Shown: piece after piece, positions 40,310 to 48,628 of the stretch
Position numbering within the stretch: position 1 is the stretch's first letter
Layout: every line of letters starts with the position of its first letter
DNA from: Aeromonas tecta
GTDB taxonomy: Bacteria; Pseudomonadota; Gammaproteobacteria; Enterobacterales; Aeromonadaceae
DNA: 64,000 nt
Direction of reading: 5' to 3'
Assembly (NCBI RefSeq): GCF_000820185.1
Contig: NZ_CDCA01000039.1
Span: 30,736 to 94,735, forward strand
Made by a program: the position numbers and the translations under genes
Notes under the pieces: generated by a model
Seen by the model: the letters and a program-made list of their open reading frames with translations, nothing else
Databases searched by the model: none
Told to the model about the DNA's origin: nothing

Positions 40310-41305
40310 ATGAAAATCAAGCAGACGTTGGACAAGATCCCCGGTGGGATCATGCTGATTCCGTTGTTGCTGGGCGCCACGCTCAATACATTCGCTCCTG
40401 GCACCGCCGAATATTATGGCGGCTTCACCAAGGGGATCATCACAGGCACGGTGCCCATTCTCGCCGTCTGGTTCTTCTGTATCGGCGTCTCCATCAACCT
40501 GCGCGCCACCGGGACCGTACTGCGTAAATCCGGCGTACTGGTGATCACCAAGATTGCCATCGCCTGGCTGGTGGCCATACTGGCGTCTCAACTCATCCCC
40601 GAGCATGGCATCGAGGCGGGTCTGCTGGCCGGTCTCTCTACCCTGGCGCTCGTCTCCGCCATGGACATGACCAACGGCGGCCTCTATGCCAGCCTGATGA
40701 ACCAGTACGGCACCAAGGAAGAGTCCGGCGCCTTCGTCCTCATGTCCGTTGAATCCGGCCCGCTGATGACCATGGTCATCCTGGGTGCTACTGGACTGGC
40801 CTCCTTCCAGGGCCACCACTTTGTCGGCGCCATCCTGCCCTTCCTCATCGGCTTTGCCCTGGGCAACCTGGACCCGGATCTGAAGGAGTTCTTCAGCAAG
40901 GCCACCGGCACCCTGATCCCCTTCTTTGGCTTTGCGCTGGGTAACACCATCAACTTCTCGGTCATCATCGACACCGGTCTGCTCGGCATCCTGCTCGGCC
41001 TGGCGGTCATCATCGTCACCGGTATCCCGCTGATCCTCGCCGACAAGTGGCTGGCAGGCGGTAACGGTACCGCCGGGGTCGCCGCCTCCTCCACCGCCGG
41101 CGCCGCGGTTGCCAACCCGATGATCATCGCCCAGATGAACCCGGCGTTTGAATCCGTCGCTCAATCCGCCACCGCGCTGGTCGCCACCTGCGTGATAGTG
41201 ACCGCCATTCTGGTGCCTATTCTCACCGCCATTTACAGCAAGAAATTTTCGGTGAAACAGGATATCAGGGGGGACGCTGCCCCCGCCAAAGTGCGCAGTG
41301 CGTAA
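40310..41305 (+). CDS. kdgT: 2-Keto-3-deoxygluconate permease
   Basis: Inner-membrane KDG:proton symporter of 331 residues with about ten helices. Start [31 protein letters not shown] is the family signature, and [54 protein letters not shown] and [17 protein letters not shown] follow. GAGG precedes the ATG. Last gene of the KdgR cluster, with a terminator after it; brings in exogenous KDG to feed KdgK and Eda. Confidence 0.95.
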   Translation: MKIKQTLDKIPGGIMLIPLLLGATLNTFAPGTAEYYGGFTKGIITGTVPILAVWFFCIGVSINLRATGTVLRKSGVLVITKIAIAWLVAILASQLIPEHGIEAGLLAGLSTLALVSAMDMTNGGLYASLMNQYGTKEESGAFVLMSVESGPLMTMVILGATGLASFQGHHFVGAILPFLIGFALGNLDPDLKEFFSKATGTLIPFFGFALGNTINFSVIIDTGLLGILLGLAVIIVTGIPLILADKWLAGGNGTAGVAASSTAGAAVANPMIIAQMNPAFESVAQSATALVATCVIVTAILVPILTAIYSKKFSVKQDIRGDAAPAKVRSA

Positions 41306-41347
41306 TATAACCACGGGATGGAGATAGATATCATCCCCACATCTAAC

Positions 41348-41384
41348 AGCCCCAGGAATATGATATGTCTGGGGCTTATTATTT
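41348..41384 (+). terminator. Rho-independent terminator after kdgT
   Basis: AGCCCCAG/CTGGGGCT stem with a 13-base loop, followed by TATTATTT. Confidence 0.65.
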
Positions 41385-42310
41385 ATTTCCAATGAATGAA
41401 AAGAAACTTAACACCTAAAGGCCAGCAAGATTGATATGACTTTATATAAGGTCAGCGATCTACTATCTTACCTGTCACCCACTTCCTCTTTAAATTCTCC
41501 ACTTCTTTATCATTCCAGCGTTGAGCATGTATGTAATGCAGATAATCGAATTCGTTCTCGACAACATCGGTTACCCGCCATCAATAAAAGGCATACTAGA
41601 AATAGTTTGCTTTCTCCTATACCCAGGATCCGATTTTATATTGCGCTGCCACTCACTCGGAACGGCACAATTAACTTTCTAGTAATAAAACGCGAACGCA
41701 TACATATCAATAGAACCTCCCATTGCTATTTCCTATTTCGATATGGCTCTGGTTGCCACAGAAGCATGACACTGAGCCAACGGCAAACAGGAATATCGCT
41801 CAGCCAGCGACCTGACCCGCCATTACCGTCCAGCAGCCAAGGCCAGATCCGATGTTTTGCCGACGTGGATCGCTAGCCGCATAGGGTGAGTCGCCCCAGG
41901 GGCCAGTTGGTGAGATGCAACACCAGGCACCAAAACCAGGCACACAGGGAGCCACTACCCCTGCTTTCTTGATTCAGACGATAATCCCGTGTGACAGGGC
42001 CAGGGCAGCGGGATCGGGAGCCGAGACGACCCAGAGGAGGCCTGCTCGCGATAGACTATAAAATTGCCATCACATGAAAAACCAGCATCATTATCTTTGT
42101 TTAATTTATTACCCAGTGAAATATGTTTGATTGCCTTATGTCACTTGCCTTGCCACGCGATAATCGATTTACTTTCCCTCCGCCGCCACGGCGAGCGATA
42201 TAACACCAATAAATATTTTATCCTGATTTGTCGGGATGATTGTACCGTGGATGTACATTGAAATAGTTCTTTTGACCGTATCAGCACTTTCAGACAGGTA
42301 GTTCACACCA
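41385..42310. other. AT-richer region without a recognised gene
   Basis: About 925 bp between kdgT and brnQ. The first half (to about 41880) is visibly more AT-rich than the flanks and contains open frames on the plus strand, for instance 41436-41876 and a shorter one from ATG 41527, but none has a ribosome binding site or family-like sequence. It may hold a decayed gene. The second half includes the brnQ leader; no riboswitch or attenuator is recognised. Confidence 0.5.
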
Positions 42311-43630
42311 ATGAAACAACAATTAGCACCCAAAGATATCGTTGCTTTGGGTTTTATGACTTTTGCGCTCTTTGTCGGTGCAGGCAACATCATTTTCCCC
42401 CCCATGGTCGGCTTGCAGGCCGGTGAGCAAGTCTGGACCGCCGCGCTTGGCTTCTTGCTGACAGCGGTCGGGCTGCCCGTCTTGACCGTGATCGCGTTGG
42501 CGCGGGTCGGCGGCGGCATCGATGCCCTCAGCCTGCCCATCGGCAAACGAGCCGGTGTGCTGCTGGCCACCGTCTGCTACCTGGCCGTCGGCCCGCTGTT
42601 TGCCACGCCGCGTACCGCCACCGTCTCCTATGAAGTGGGGCTTGCTCCCTTCTTTGGCAGCGATGCGACCCCGCTACTCATCTACAGCGTGGTCTACTTC
42701 TCCCTGGTGATCGGCATCTCCCTCTACCCGGGACGGCTGCTCGACACGGTCGGCCATGTGCTGGCGCCGATGAAGATCCTGGCGTTGTCGGTGCTCGGCC
42801 TCGCCGCCCTGCTCTGGCCGGCGGGCGGCGCCATCCCCGCCACCGAGGCCTATCAGCAGCTCCCCTTCTCCAACGGTTTCGTCAACGGCTACCTGACCAT
42901 GGATACCCTGGGGGCCATGGTGTTTGGCATCGTCATCGTCAACGCGGCCCGCTCCAGAGGAGTCGACAGCCCCAAATTGCTGACCCGCTACACCATCTTG
43001 GCCGGCCTCATCGCCGGCGTGGGCCTGACTTTGGTGTATCTGGGCCTGTTCAAGCTTGGCGCCAGCAGTGGCGAGCTGGTGCCCAATGCCCAGAATGGGG
43101 CCGAGATCCTGCACGCCTATGTGCAGCACACCTTCGGGGGCATGGGCAGCGCCTTCCTGGCCCTGCTTATCTTCATTGCCTGCATGGTCACCGCCGTTGG
43201 CTTGACCTGCGCCTGCGCGGAGTTTTTCTCCCGTCACCTGCCGTTCTCCTATCGCACCCTGGTGTTTGTGCTGGGGGGCTTCTCCACCCTGGTCTCCAAC
43301 CTGGGGCTGAGCCACCTGATCCAGCTCTCCATCCCGGTGCTGACGGCCATCTACCCTCCCTGCATCGTGCTGGTGCTGCTGAGTTTCACCCTGCGCTGGT
43401 GGAACAATGCTTCCCGCGTCGTGATCCCGACCATGCTGATCAGCCTGCTGTTTGGGGTGATCGATGGCATCAAGGGTTCGGCACTGGTCGGCATGCTGCC
43501 CGAGTGGAGTCTGCATCTGCCGCTGGCAGAGCAGGGCCTCGCCTGGCTGCTGCCCTCGCTGCTGGGGCTGATGTTGGCCGCCATCTATGATCGACTGCTC
43601 GGCCGTGAGTCTGTGACCGTCTACCAGTAA
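42311..43630 (+). CDS. brnQ: Branched-chain amino acid transport system II carrier protein
   Basis: Sodium-coupled symporter for leucine, isoleucine and valine in the inner membrane; 439 residues, 12 predicted helices. The LIVCS signature appears as [30 protein letters not shown] at residues 9-38, [21 protein letters not shown] near 95-115 and [18 protein letters not shown] near 215-232. AGG about ten bases before the ATG is a modest ribosome binding site. Single gene with its own strong terminator. Confidence 0.95.
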   Translation: MKQQLAPKDIVALGFMTFALFVGAGNIIFPPMVGLQAGEQVWTAALGFLLTAVGLPVLTVIALARVGGGIDALSLPIGKRAGVLLATVCYLAVGPLFATPRTATVSYEVGLAPFFGSDATPLLIYSVVYFSLVIGISLYPGRLLDTVGHVLAPMKILALSVLGLAALLWPAGGAIPATEAYQQLPFSNGFVNGYLTMDTLGAMVFGIVIVNAARSRGVDSPKLLTRYTILAGLIAGVGLTLVYLGLFKLGASSGELVPNAQNGAEILHAYVQHTFGGMGSAFLALLIFIACMVTAVGLTCACAEFFSRHLPFSYRTLVFVLGGFSTLVSNLGLSHLIQLSIPVLTAIYPPCIVLVLLSFTLRWWNNASRVVIPTMLISLLFGVIDGIKGSALVGMLPEWSLHLPLAEQGLAWLLPSLLGLMLAAIYDRLLGRESVTVYQ

Positions 43631-43643
43631 GACTACAGATTGC

Positions 43644-43682
43644 AAAACGGGGGAGCAGGCAGCTCCCCCGTTTTCATTTTCC
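43644..43682 (+). terminator. Rho-independent terminator after brnQ
   Basis: AAAACGGGGGAGC/GCTCCCCCGTTTT stem followed by CATTTTCC. Confidence 0.88.
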
Positions 43683-43971
43683 CTAGCCATTCGGCCACTG
43701 AGTGCCCACTCCCCATCTCGCTTCCTGCACCATAAAGTAGCGACACGTCCGATAGCCCCTCCAGCTCTCTTATTTACTCTCCGCAGAAAATTCGCTTTAC
43801 CATTTTTCCTTGTCCAGAAGATGACCCCATCAGGACTTGGTAAGAGACTGCGCCTCAGCAATATCCGCAGAGGATAAAGAGGCATAGTCCGCACACTAGC
43901 AATAAGGTATGTCAGCGCACCTTGGTGCCAGATGCCCCCTCGCAGAGGAGAGGCAAAGGCAGAGGAAAGAA
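43683..43971. other. Intergenic region between brnQ and the LysR gene
   Basis: Convergent spacer. Beyond the brnQ terminator I see no gene, repeat or operator that I can support. Confidence 0.45.
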
Positions 43972-44856
43972 CTAGCAGGCAGGTGACTGGCTGCCCAGCA
44001 GCCAGTGATAGACCTGGGCCACGCCGGGGCGCTGGCTGTCGGGCCGGGCGAGCAAGGCATACTCGTGATCCGTGCTGAGCACCGGAGCAAAGGGCGCCAC
44101 CAGCAAGCCGTTCTCCAGCTCCTCAGCCACTATGGTCGGATCGCCAAGAGAGAGACCGAAGCCCTGCAGGGCCGCGTTCATCGCCAAGTCCAGGGTATCG
44201 AACAGCTGACCGCCCTGAGGCTGCCAGGGAGTATCGAGGAAGGCGCCAAACCAGTTGCGCCAATCCCGTCGATCCGCGCTGGCATGGAGCAGGGGCAGCT
44301 CCTCGAGGGAGCGCTCGAACAAGCGATGTTTGGCCGCGAAGGCGGGGGCACAGATGGGGGTCAAGCGCTCGCGAAACAACGGTCGACTGCCCGGGTATCT
44401 AGCCTGAGTGGCTTGATAGACGATGGCCAGATCGAACGACTCGCGGGAAAAATCGATGCCGTGACTGTGACTACCGCGCACCTCGACCGCCTCCCCATCG
44501 AACGCTTGCAGCCGCCGCAGCAGCCAGCGGCTGGCGCAGGAGGGTACCTTGATACTGATGGCCTGCTCATGGGGCAAGGCTTGCAGGGCGCTCACCCCCT
44601 CCCCCATGCGCGCCAGCCCCTCCCCGATAAAGGGCAGCAAGCGCTCGGCGGCCGGGGTCAGGCTCAGGCAACGGGTGCCGCGCACGAACAACAGATGGCC
44701 GAGCCGCTCCTCCAGCTGGGCTATCTGCTTGCTCACCGCCCCCTGGCTCACGCACAGCTCGTCCGCCGCCAGGGTGAAACTCAGATGGCGGGCGGCGCAC
44801 TCGAATACCTGTAAGCCATACAGGGGCAAGTGGCTACGGGGCGGACTCATCAGCAT
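43972..44856 (-). CDS. LysR-family transcriptional regulator (GcvA-like)
   Basis: 294 residues: N-terminal winged helix-turn-helix (LPLYGLQVFECAARHLSFTLAADELCVSQGAVSKQIAQLEERLGHLLFVRG, about 10-60) and a substrate-binding effector domain, of the GcvA/AmpR-like branch. ATG at 44856 has GAGG five bases upstream; a longer frame exists but lies antisense over the neighbouring aminotransferase gene. Transcribed divergently from the ybdL-like aminotransferase with a 114-bp spacer, so it probably controls that operon. Effector unknown; an amino or keto acid would fit. Confidence 0.85.
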   Translation of the reverse strand: MLMSPPRSHLPLYGLQVFECAARHLSFTLAADELCVSQGAVSKQIAQLEERLGHLLFVRGTRCLSLTPAAERLLPFIGEGLARMGEGVSALQALPHEQAISIKVPSCASRWLLRRLQAFDGEAVEVRGSHSHGIDFSRESFDLAIVYQATQARYPGSRPLFRERLTPICAPAFAAKHRLFERSLEELPLLHASADRRDWRNWFGAFLDTPWQPQGGQLFDTLDLAMNAALQGFGLSLGDPTIVAEELENGLLVAPFAPVLSTDHEYALLARPDSQRPGVAQVYHWLLGSQSPAC

Positions 44857-44970
44857 GCAAACCTCAACGCTTGAGAAAAACTCATGCATAACATGCCGAA
44901 TAATCCGTTGTTCGGCAAGCATCCGTGAGGCTAAAAAGGGACATCTTCCACACACATCGGTGATGGCCTC

Positions 44971-46122
44971 ATGTCCTCCCCCCGCATTGTCAGCAAACTG
45001 CCCCAGGTGGGCACCACCATCTTCAGCGTCATCGGGGATCTGGCCGCCCGTCACCCCAGCATCAACCTCTCCCAGGGGGCGCCGAGCTTCCCTTGCGACC
45101 CTGATCTCATCCGGGTCACCCATGAGGCCATGCTGGCCGGGGAGAACCAGTACGCCCCCATGACCGGGCTGCCCGAGCTGCGCGAGCAGCTGGCGACCAA
45201 GATAGCCACCAGCTATGGCCACCACTATGATGCCGGCGAGGAGATCACCATCACCGCCAGCGCCAGCGAGGCCCTGTTCTGCGCCATCACGGCCCTGGTC
45301 CATCCCGGCGACGAGGTGATCATGTTCGAGCCGGCGTTCGACAGCTACCGCCCCATGATCCAGCTGCAGGGGGCCACTCCCGTGGTGATCGCCCTCAAGG
45401 CGCCGAGCTTTGCCATTCCCTGGGACGAGGTCGCCGCCCGCATCACCCCCCGCACCCGCATGATAGTGCTCAACACCCCCCACAATCCGACCGGCACCGT
45501 CTGGCAGGCGGGGGATCAGGAGCGCCTGGCCCGTCTGGTGCGCGGCACCGACATCGTCATCCTCTCGGACGAGGTGTACGAGCATGTGGTGTTCGACGGC
45601 GCCCTGCACCAGAGCGTCATCCGCTATCCGGAGCTGGTGGAGCGCTCCGTCGCCGTCTTCTCCTTCGGCAAGACCTTCCATGTCACCGGCTGGCGGGTGG
45701 GTTACTGCGTCGCTCCCCGCCCCCTGATGGAGGAGATCCGCAAGGTTCACCAGTTCGCCATGTTCGCCGCCGATACCCCCATGCAGTACGGTTTCGCCCA
45801 TCTGTTGCAGCAACCGGCCCACTATCAGGAGCTGGCAGCCTTCTATCAGCACAAGCGGGATCTGCTGGTCTCAGCCCTGGCCGATTCACGCTTTACGCTT
45901 CTGCCCTCGGCAGGTAGCTTCTTCATGCTGGCCAGCTACGAGCGGATAAGCGATGAATCTGACAGCCTGTTCGTGCAGCGGCTCATTCGTGACCACGGGG
46001 TCGCCACCATTCCCGTTTCCGCCTTCTACCACGACGGCACGGATCAGCGGGTCATCCGTCTATCCTTCTCCAAGGACGACGACACCCTGCTGGCGGGCGC
46101 CGAGCGCCTGTGCGGCGTCTAG
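44971..46122 (+). CDS. ybdL: YbdL-type pyridoxal phosphate aminotransferase
   Basis: 383-residue fold-type I aminotransferase closely matching E. coli YbdL, a methionine/glutamine/aromatic transaminase related to kynurenine aminotransferase. LPQVGTTIFSVIGDLAARHPSINLSQGAPSF is the N-terminal signature; NTPHNPTGTVW, DEVYEHVVFDG and the PLP lysine in SFGKTFHVTGWRVGYC near residue 233 are present, and the C-terminal SFSKDDDTLLAGAERL carries the carboxylate-binding Arg region (VIRLSF). Shares an operon with a Nit1/omega-amidase-like gene 8 bp downstream, pointing to glutamine- or glutathione-type transamination followed by amide hydrolysis. Confidence 0.87.
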   Translation: MSSPRIVSKLPQVGTTIFSVIGDLAARHPSINLSQGAPSFPCDPDLIRVTHEAMLAGENQYAPMTGLPELREQLATKIATSYGHHYDAGEEITITASASEALFCAITALVHPGDEVIMFEPAFDSYRPMIQLQGATPVVIALKAPSFAIPWDEVAARITPRTRMIVLNTPHNPTGTVWQAGDQERLARLVRGTDIVILSDEVYEHVVFDGALHQSVIRYPELVERSVAVFSFGKTFHVTGWRVGYCVAPRPLMEEIRKVHQFAMFAADTPMQYGFAHLLQQPAHYQELAAFYQHKRDLLVSALADSRFTLLPSAGSFFMLASYERISDESDSLFVQRLIRDHGVATIPVSAFYHDGTDQRVIRLSFSKDDDTLLAGAERLCGV

Positions 46123-46130
46123 GAGGCAAC

Positions 46131-46946
46131 ATGGATTCAATACGCGTTGCCGTGTTGCAGATGGTGTCGGGGGATGATCTTGCCCACAACCTGGCGCAGG
46201 CCGAGTCACTGCTGCGCCAGGCCGCGGCCGAGGGGGCCGAGTTTGCCCAGTTGCCCGAGTATTTCTATCTGATGCCGGTCGATGAGCGGGCACGGGTCGC
46301 CCTGGCCGCATCGGTGGACGATCACCCCCTGCTGGCATGGGCGCAAGGCTTGGCGCAGGAACTCGGACTCTGGATCCTGGCCGGCACCCTGCCACTGGCA
46401 AGCGATGAGCCCGGCAAGATGCACAACAGCTGCCTGCTCATCGACCCGCAAGGGAGGCTCGCCAGTCGCTATGACAAGTTGCATTTGTTCGGCTTTTGCA
46501 CCGACAGCGAGCAATATGACGAGGCCGCCACCATGAGCCCAGGCCAGCAGGTGGTGAGCCACGCCCTACCCTGGGGTCTGCTGCGTTTGGGTATCTGTTA
46601 CGACCTGCGCTTCCCCGAGCTGTTTCGACTCGGCCCTGCCCCCGATTTCATCGCCCTGCCCGCCGCCTTCACCCATACCACGGGCCTGGCCCATTGGGAG
46701 TTGCTGCTGCGGGCCAGGGCGGTTGAGAATCTGGCATTCGTGCTGGCCTCGGCCCAGGGGGGGCATCATCCGGGCGGGCGCCGCACCTTCGGCCACAGCA
46801 TGATCATCGATCCCTGGGGCCGGGTGCTAGCCCGGGTGGAAGAGGGTCAGGGCATGGCCATCGCCACCCTGGATCTGGTGGCCCAGCGCCGGGTGCGCGA
46901 CCAGCTGCCGGCCCTCAGCCATCGCAAGATACCCGTCGGCCCGTGA
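46131..46946 (+). CDS. Carbon-nitrogen hydrolase, Nit1/YbeM-like amidase
   Basis: 271-residue nitrilase-superfamily amidase. Catalytic triad: Glu in AQLPEYFYL near 41, Lys in RYDKLHLFGF near 115 and Cys in LGICYDLRFPELFRLG near 155. TGLAHWELLLRARAVENLAFVLASAQGGHH and FGHSMIIDPWG resemble Nit1/YbeM, the deaminated-glutathione amidase, more than Nit2. AGGAGG precedes the ATG at 46131, eight bases after the aminotransferase stop, so both are in one operon. Role as deaminated-glutathione amidase or omega-amidase for alpha-ketoglutaramate/ketomethiobutyrate recycling is inferred from the pair. Confidence 0.82.
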   Translation: MDSIRVAVLQMVSGDDLAHNLAQAESLLRQAAAEGAEFAQLPEYFYLMPVDERARVALAASVDDHPLLAWAQGLAQELGLWILAGTLPLASDEPGKMHNSCLLIDPQGRLASRYDKLHLFGFCTDSEQYDEAATMSPGQQVVSHALPWGLLRLGICYDLRFPELFRLGPAPDFIALPAAFTHTTGLAHWELLLRARAVENLAFVLASAQGGHHPGGRRTFGHSMIIDPWGRVLARVEEGQGMAIATLDLVAQRRVRDQLPALSHRKIPVGP

Positions 46947-46999
46947 GGCCGGCACAACTCACGACTATCGGCATGACGCCACAACTCAAGGGACTGACC

Positions 47000-47770
47000 A
47001 TGAAACTCAACACAGCAATGATGCTGGTGGCCCTGGCCACCGCCGGCCAGGCGGCTGCCAAACCCCTGGTGATCGCCACCGATGCCACCTATCCCCCCTT
47101 CGAGATGGTCGACAGCAGCGGCAAGCTCGGCGGCTTCGAAGTCGAGCTGGCCTACGCCCTGTGCGCGGCCATGAAGACCGAATGCGAGGTGATCAACCAG
47201 CCCTGGGATGCGCTGCTGCCGGGCCTGCAGGTGCGCAAGTATGACGCCATCATGTCCTCCATGAACATCACCGACGAGCGGCGCCAGAAGGTGGACTTCA
47301 GCCAGGTCTATTACATGATGCAAAACCGCTTCGTGGGTCGCAGCGACAAGGCCGCCACCTTCGCCGACGACCAGGCGTACTTCAAGGGCAAGGTGATAGC
47401 CGTGCAGGAGGGGACGCCCCAGGACAACTTCATCACCGCCCGTTACGGGGACGTGGCCAGCATCAAGCGTTACGTCAACGCCCAGTCCCCCATGCTGGAT
47501 CTACAATCCGGCCGTGCCGATTACACCTTCGGCAACATGGTGCAGCTGAAAGTCGGCTTCCTCGACAAGGAGATGGGCAAGCAGTTCGCCTTCGTCGGTC
47601 CCCAGTTCAACGGCACCCAGGACAAGACGCTGGGAGAAGGGGTCGCGGTGGCGCTGCGCAAGAATGACGCCAAGCTCAAGGGTCAGTTTGATGCCGCCAT
47701 CGATACCGTCAAGGCCGATGGCACCTTCGACCAGCTGCTCAAGAAATACCAGCTCGAAGACCTGCTCTAA
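47000..47770 (+). CDS. Periplasmic binding protein for polar amino acids
   Basis: 256 residues: signal peptide MKLNTAMMLVALATAGQAAAK, then a family 3 solute-binding protein starting PLVIATDATYPPFEMVDSSGKLGGFEVELAYALC, with QPWDALLPGLQVRKYDAIMSSMNITDERR near 80-110, typical of Arg/Lys/His/Gln binding proteins (ArtJ/HisJ/GlnH-like). No permease or ATPase gene is adjacent, so it must use components encoded elsewhere. Third gene after the aminotransferase and amidase, 53 bp downstream, possibly cotranscribed. Ligand not determinable. Confidence 0.87.
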   Translation: MKLNTAMMLVALATAGQAAAKPLVIATDATYPPFEMVDSSGKLGGFEVELAYALCAAMKTECEVINQPWDALLPGLQVRKYDAIMSSMNITDERRQKVDFSQVYYMMQNRFVGRSDKAATFADDQAYFKGKVIAVQEGTPQDNFITARYGDVASIKRYVNAQSPMLDLQSGRADYTFGNMVQLKVGFLDKEMGKQFAFVGPQFNGTQDKTLGEGVAVALRKNDAKLKGQFDAAIDTVKADGTFDQLLKKYQLEDLL

Positions 47771-47792
47771 GACTGGGTGAATGAGCACGTAT

Positions 47793-47826
47793 AAAAAAGA
47801 GGGAGGCCGGATGCCTCCCTCTTTTT
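47793..47826 (+). terminator. Rho-independent terminator after the binding-protein gene
   Basis: AAAAAAGAGGGAGGC-CGGAT-GCCTCCCTCTTTTT, also usable from the minus side. Confidence 0.9.
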
Positions 47827-47917
47827 CCTCTTCATCGGTGCGAGCTCATCATCGCGAGTGGAGATAGCGCGCCTGGCCACTCAGCTCCAGCCCCTCCAGC
47901 AACATCAACGATGGCTC

Positions 47918-48619
47918 TTAGCCCGCGTCCAGAGAAAGATGGGCGGCGATGCGTTGGTACAAGACCCCATAGTCATCATCAAAATGGTGAGAGCCCGGCA
48001 GGGTCAACGTCGTGACGTTTGATTGTTTGAGCAGAGGGCAGAGCCGCACCGGTGAGTCGTCGTCGGCCCCCTGTACGCAAAGCAGCGGCAGGGTCTTGAT
48101 GGCCTTGACCTCGGGCAGGGTGGGATAGTTACCGGCCTTGTTGTGCACCACCATGTCGCTGACGTGGATCTCGAAATCCGACGCGGTCGAGGGGGAGAGC
48201 ATCACGGCCCCCACCAGGCTGTTGCGATAGGCGTCCGGCAGGCGATTGATGACGAAAGGCACAATCTCGGCGCCGAACGAGAAACCCACCAGCAGCCAGC
48301 GCTGGCGCCCCCAGCGCGCCTGGTAATCCGCGAGGATCCGCACCAGATCGGCAGTCGCTTGCTCCGGGGTCTTCTTCTTCCAGTAGTAGGTCAGCGAGCT
48401 CCAGCCCACCACCGGCATGCCGTGGCGCTGCAACTCGGCGCTAAGCCCCTTGTCGAGCGCAGCCCAGCCGCCATCGCCACTCAAAAACACCACCATGGGG
48501 GCAGACGAGGCTTGCGCCACCGGCAGCTCCACCAGCCCCAGATCCGTTTTCACCGTAGCGGATGCGGGGGCGGCGAACAGCGGAAACGCAAGACATACCA
48601 ACAACAGCAAGGCTCTCAT
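47918..48619 (-). CDS. AcvB/VirJ-family serine hydrolase
   Basis: 233 residues: signal peptide MRALLLLVCLAFPLFAAPASA, then an alpha/beta hydrolase with VVFLSGDGGWAALDKGLS near 45-62, SLTYYWKKKTPEQATADLVRILADYQARWG, nucleophile elbow WLLVGFSFGAEIVP near 110-123, and GADDDS plus SHHFDDDY as the acid and histidine. Matches the AcvB/VirJ domain. In Agrobacterium, AcvB hydrolyses lysyl-phosphatidylglycerol in the periplasm and is encoded with lpiA. Here it starts 9 bp after mprF, so the pair appears to be the same synthesis/removal module. ATG 48619 has AGGAG at good spacing; a TTG two codons earlier is less likely. Confidence 0.85.
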   Translation of the reverse strand: MRALLLLVCLAFPLFAAPASATVKTDLGLVELPVAQASSAPMVVFLSGDGGWAALDKGLSAELQRHGMPVVGWSSLTYYWKKKTPEQATADLVRILADYQARWGRQRWLLVGFSFGAEIVPFVINRLPDAYRNSLVGAVMLSPSTASDFEIHVSDMVVHNKAGNYPTLPEVKAIKTLPLLCVQGADDDSPVRLCPLLKQSNVTTLTLPGSHHFDDDYGVLYQRIAAHLSLDAG

Positions 48620-48628
48620 GGCCAACTC

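Noticed and set aside
41436..41876. 146-codon open frame after kdgT
   Set aside because: No ribosome binding site and low-complexity Ser/Arg/Pro content; kept only as part of the orphan interval.
44856..45852. N-terminal extension giving a 626-residue LysR protein
   Set aside because: The extra part is antisense to the ybdL-type aminotransferase; the LysR helix-turn-helix starts at 44856 with a good ribosome binding site.
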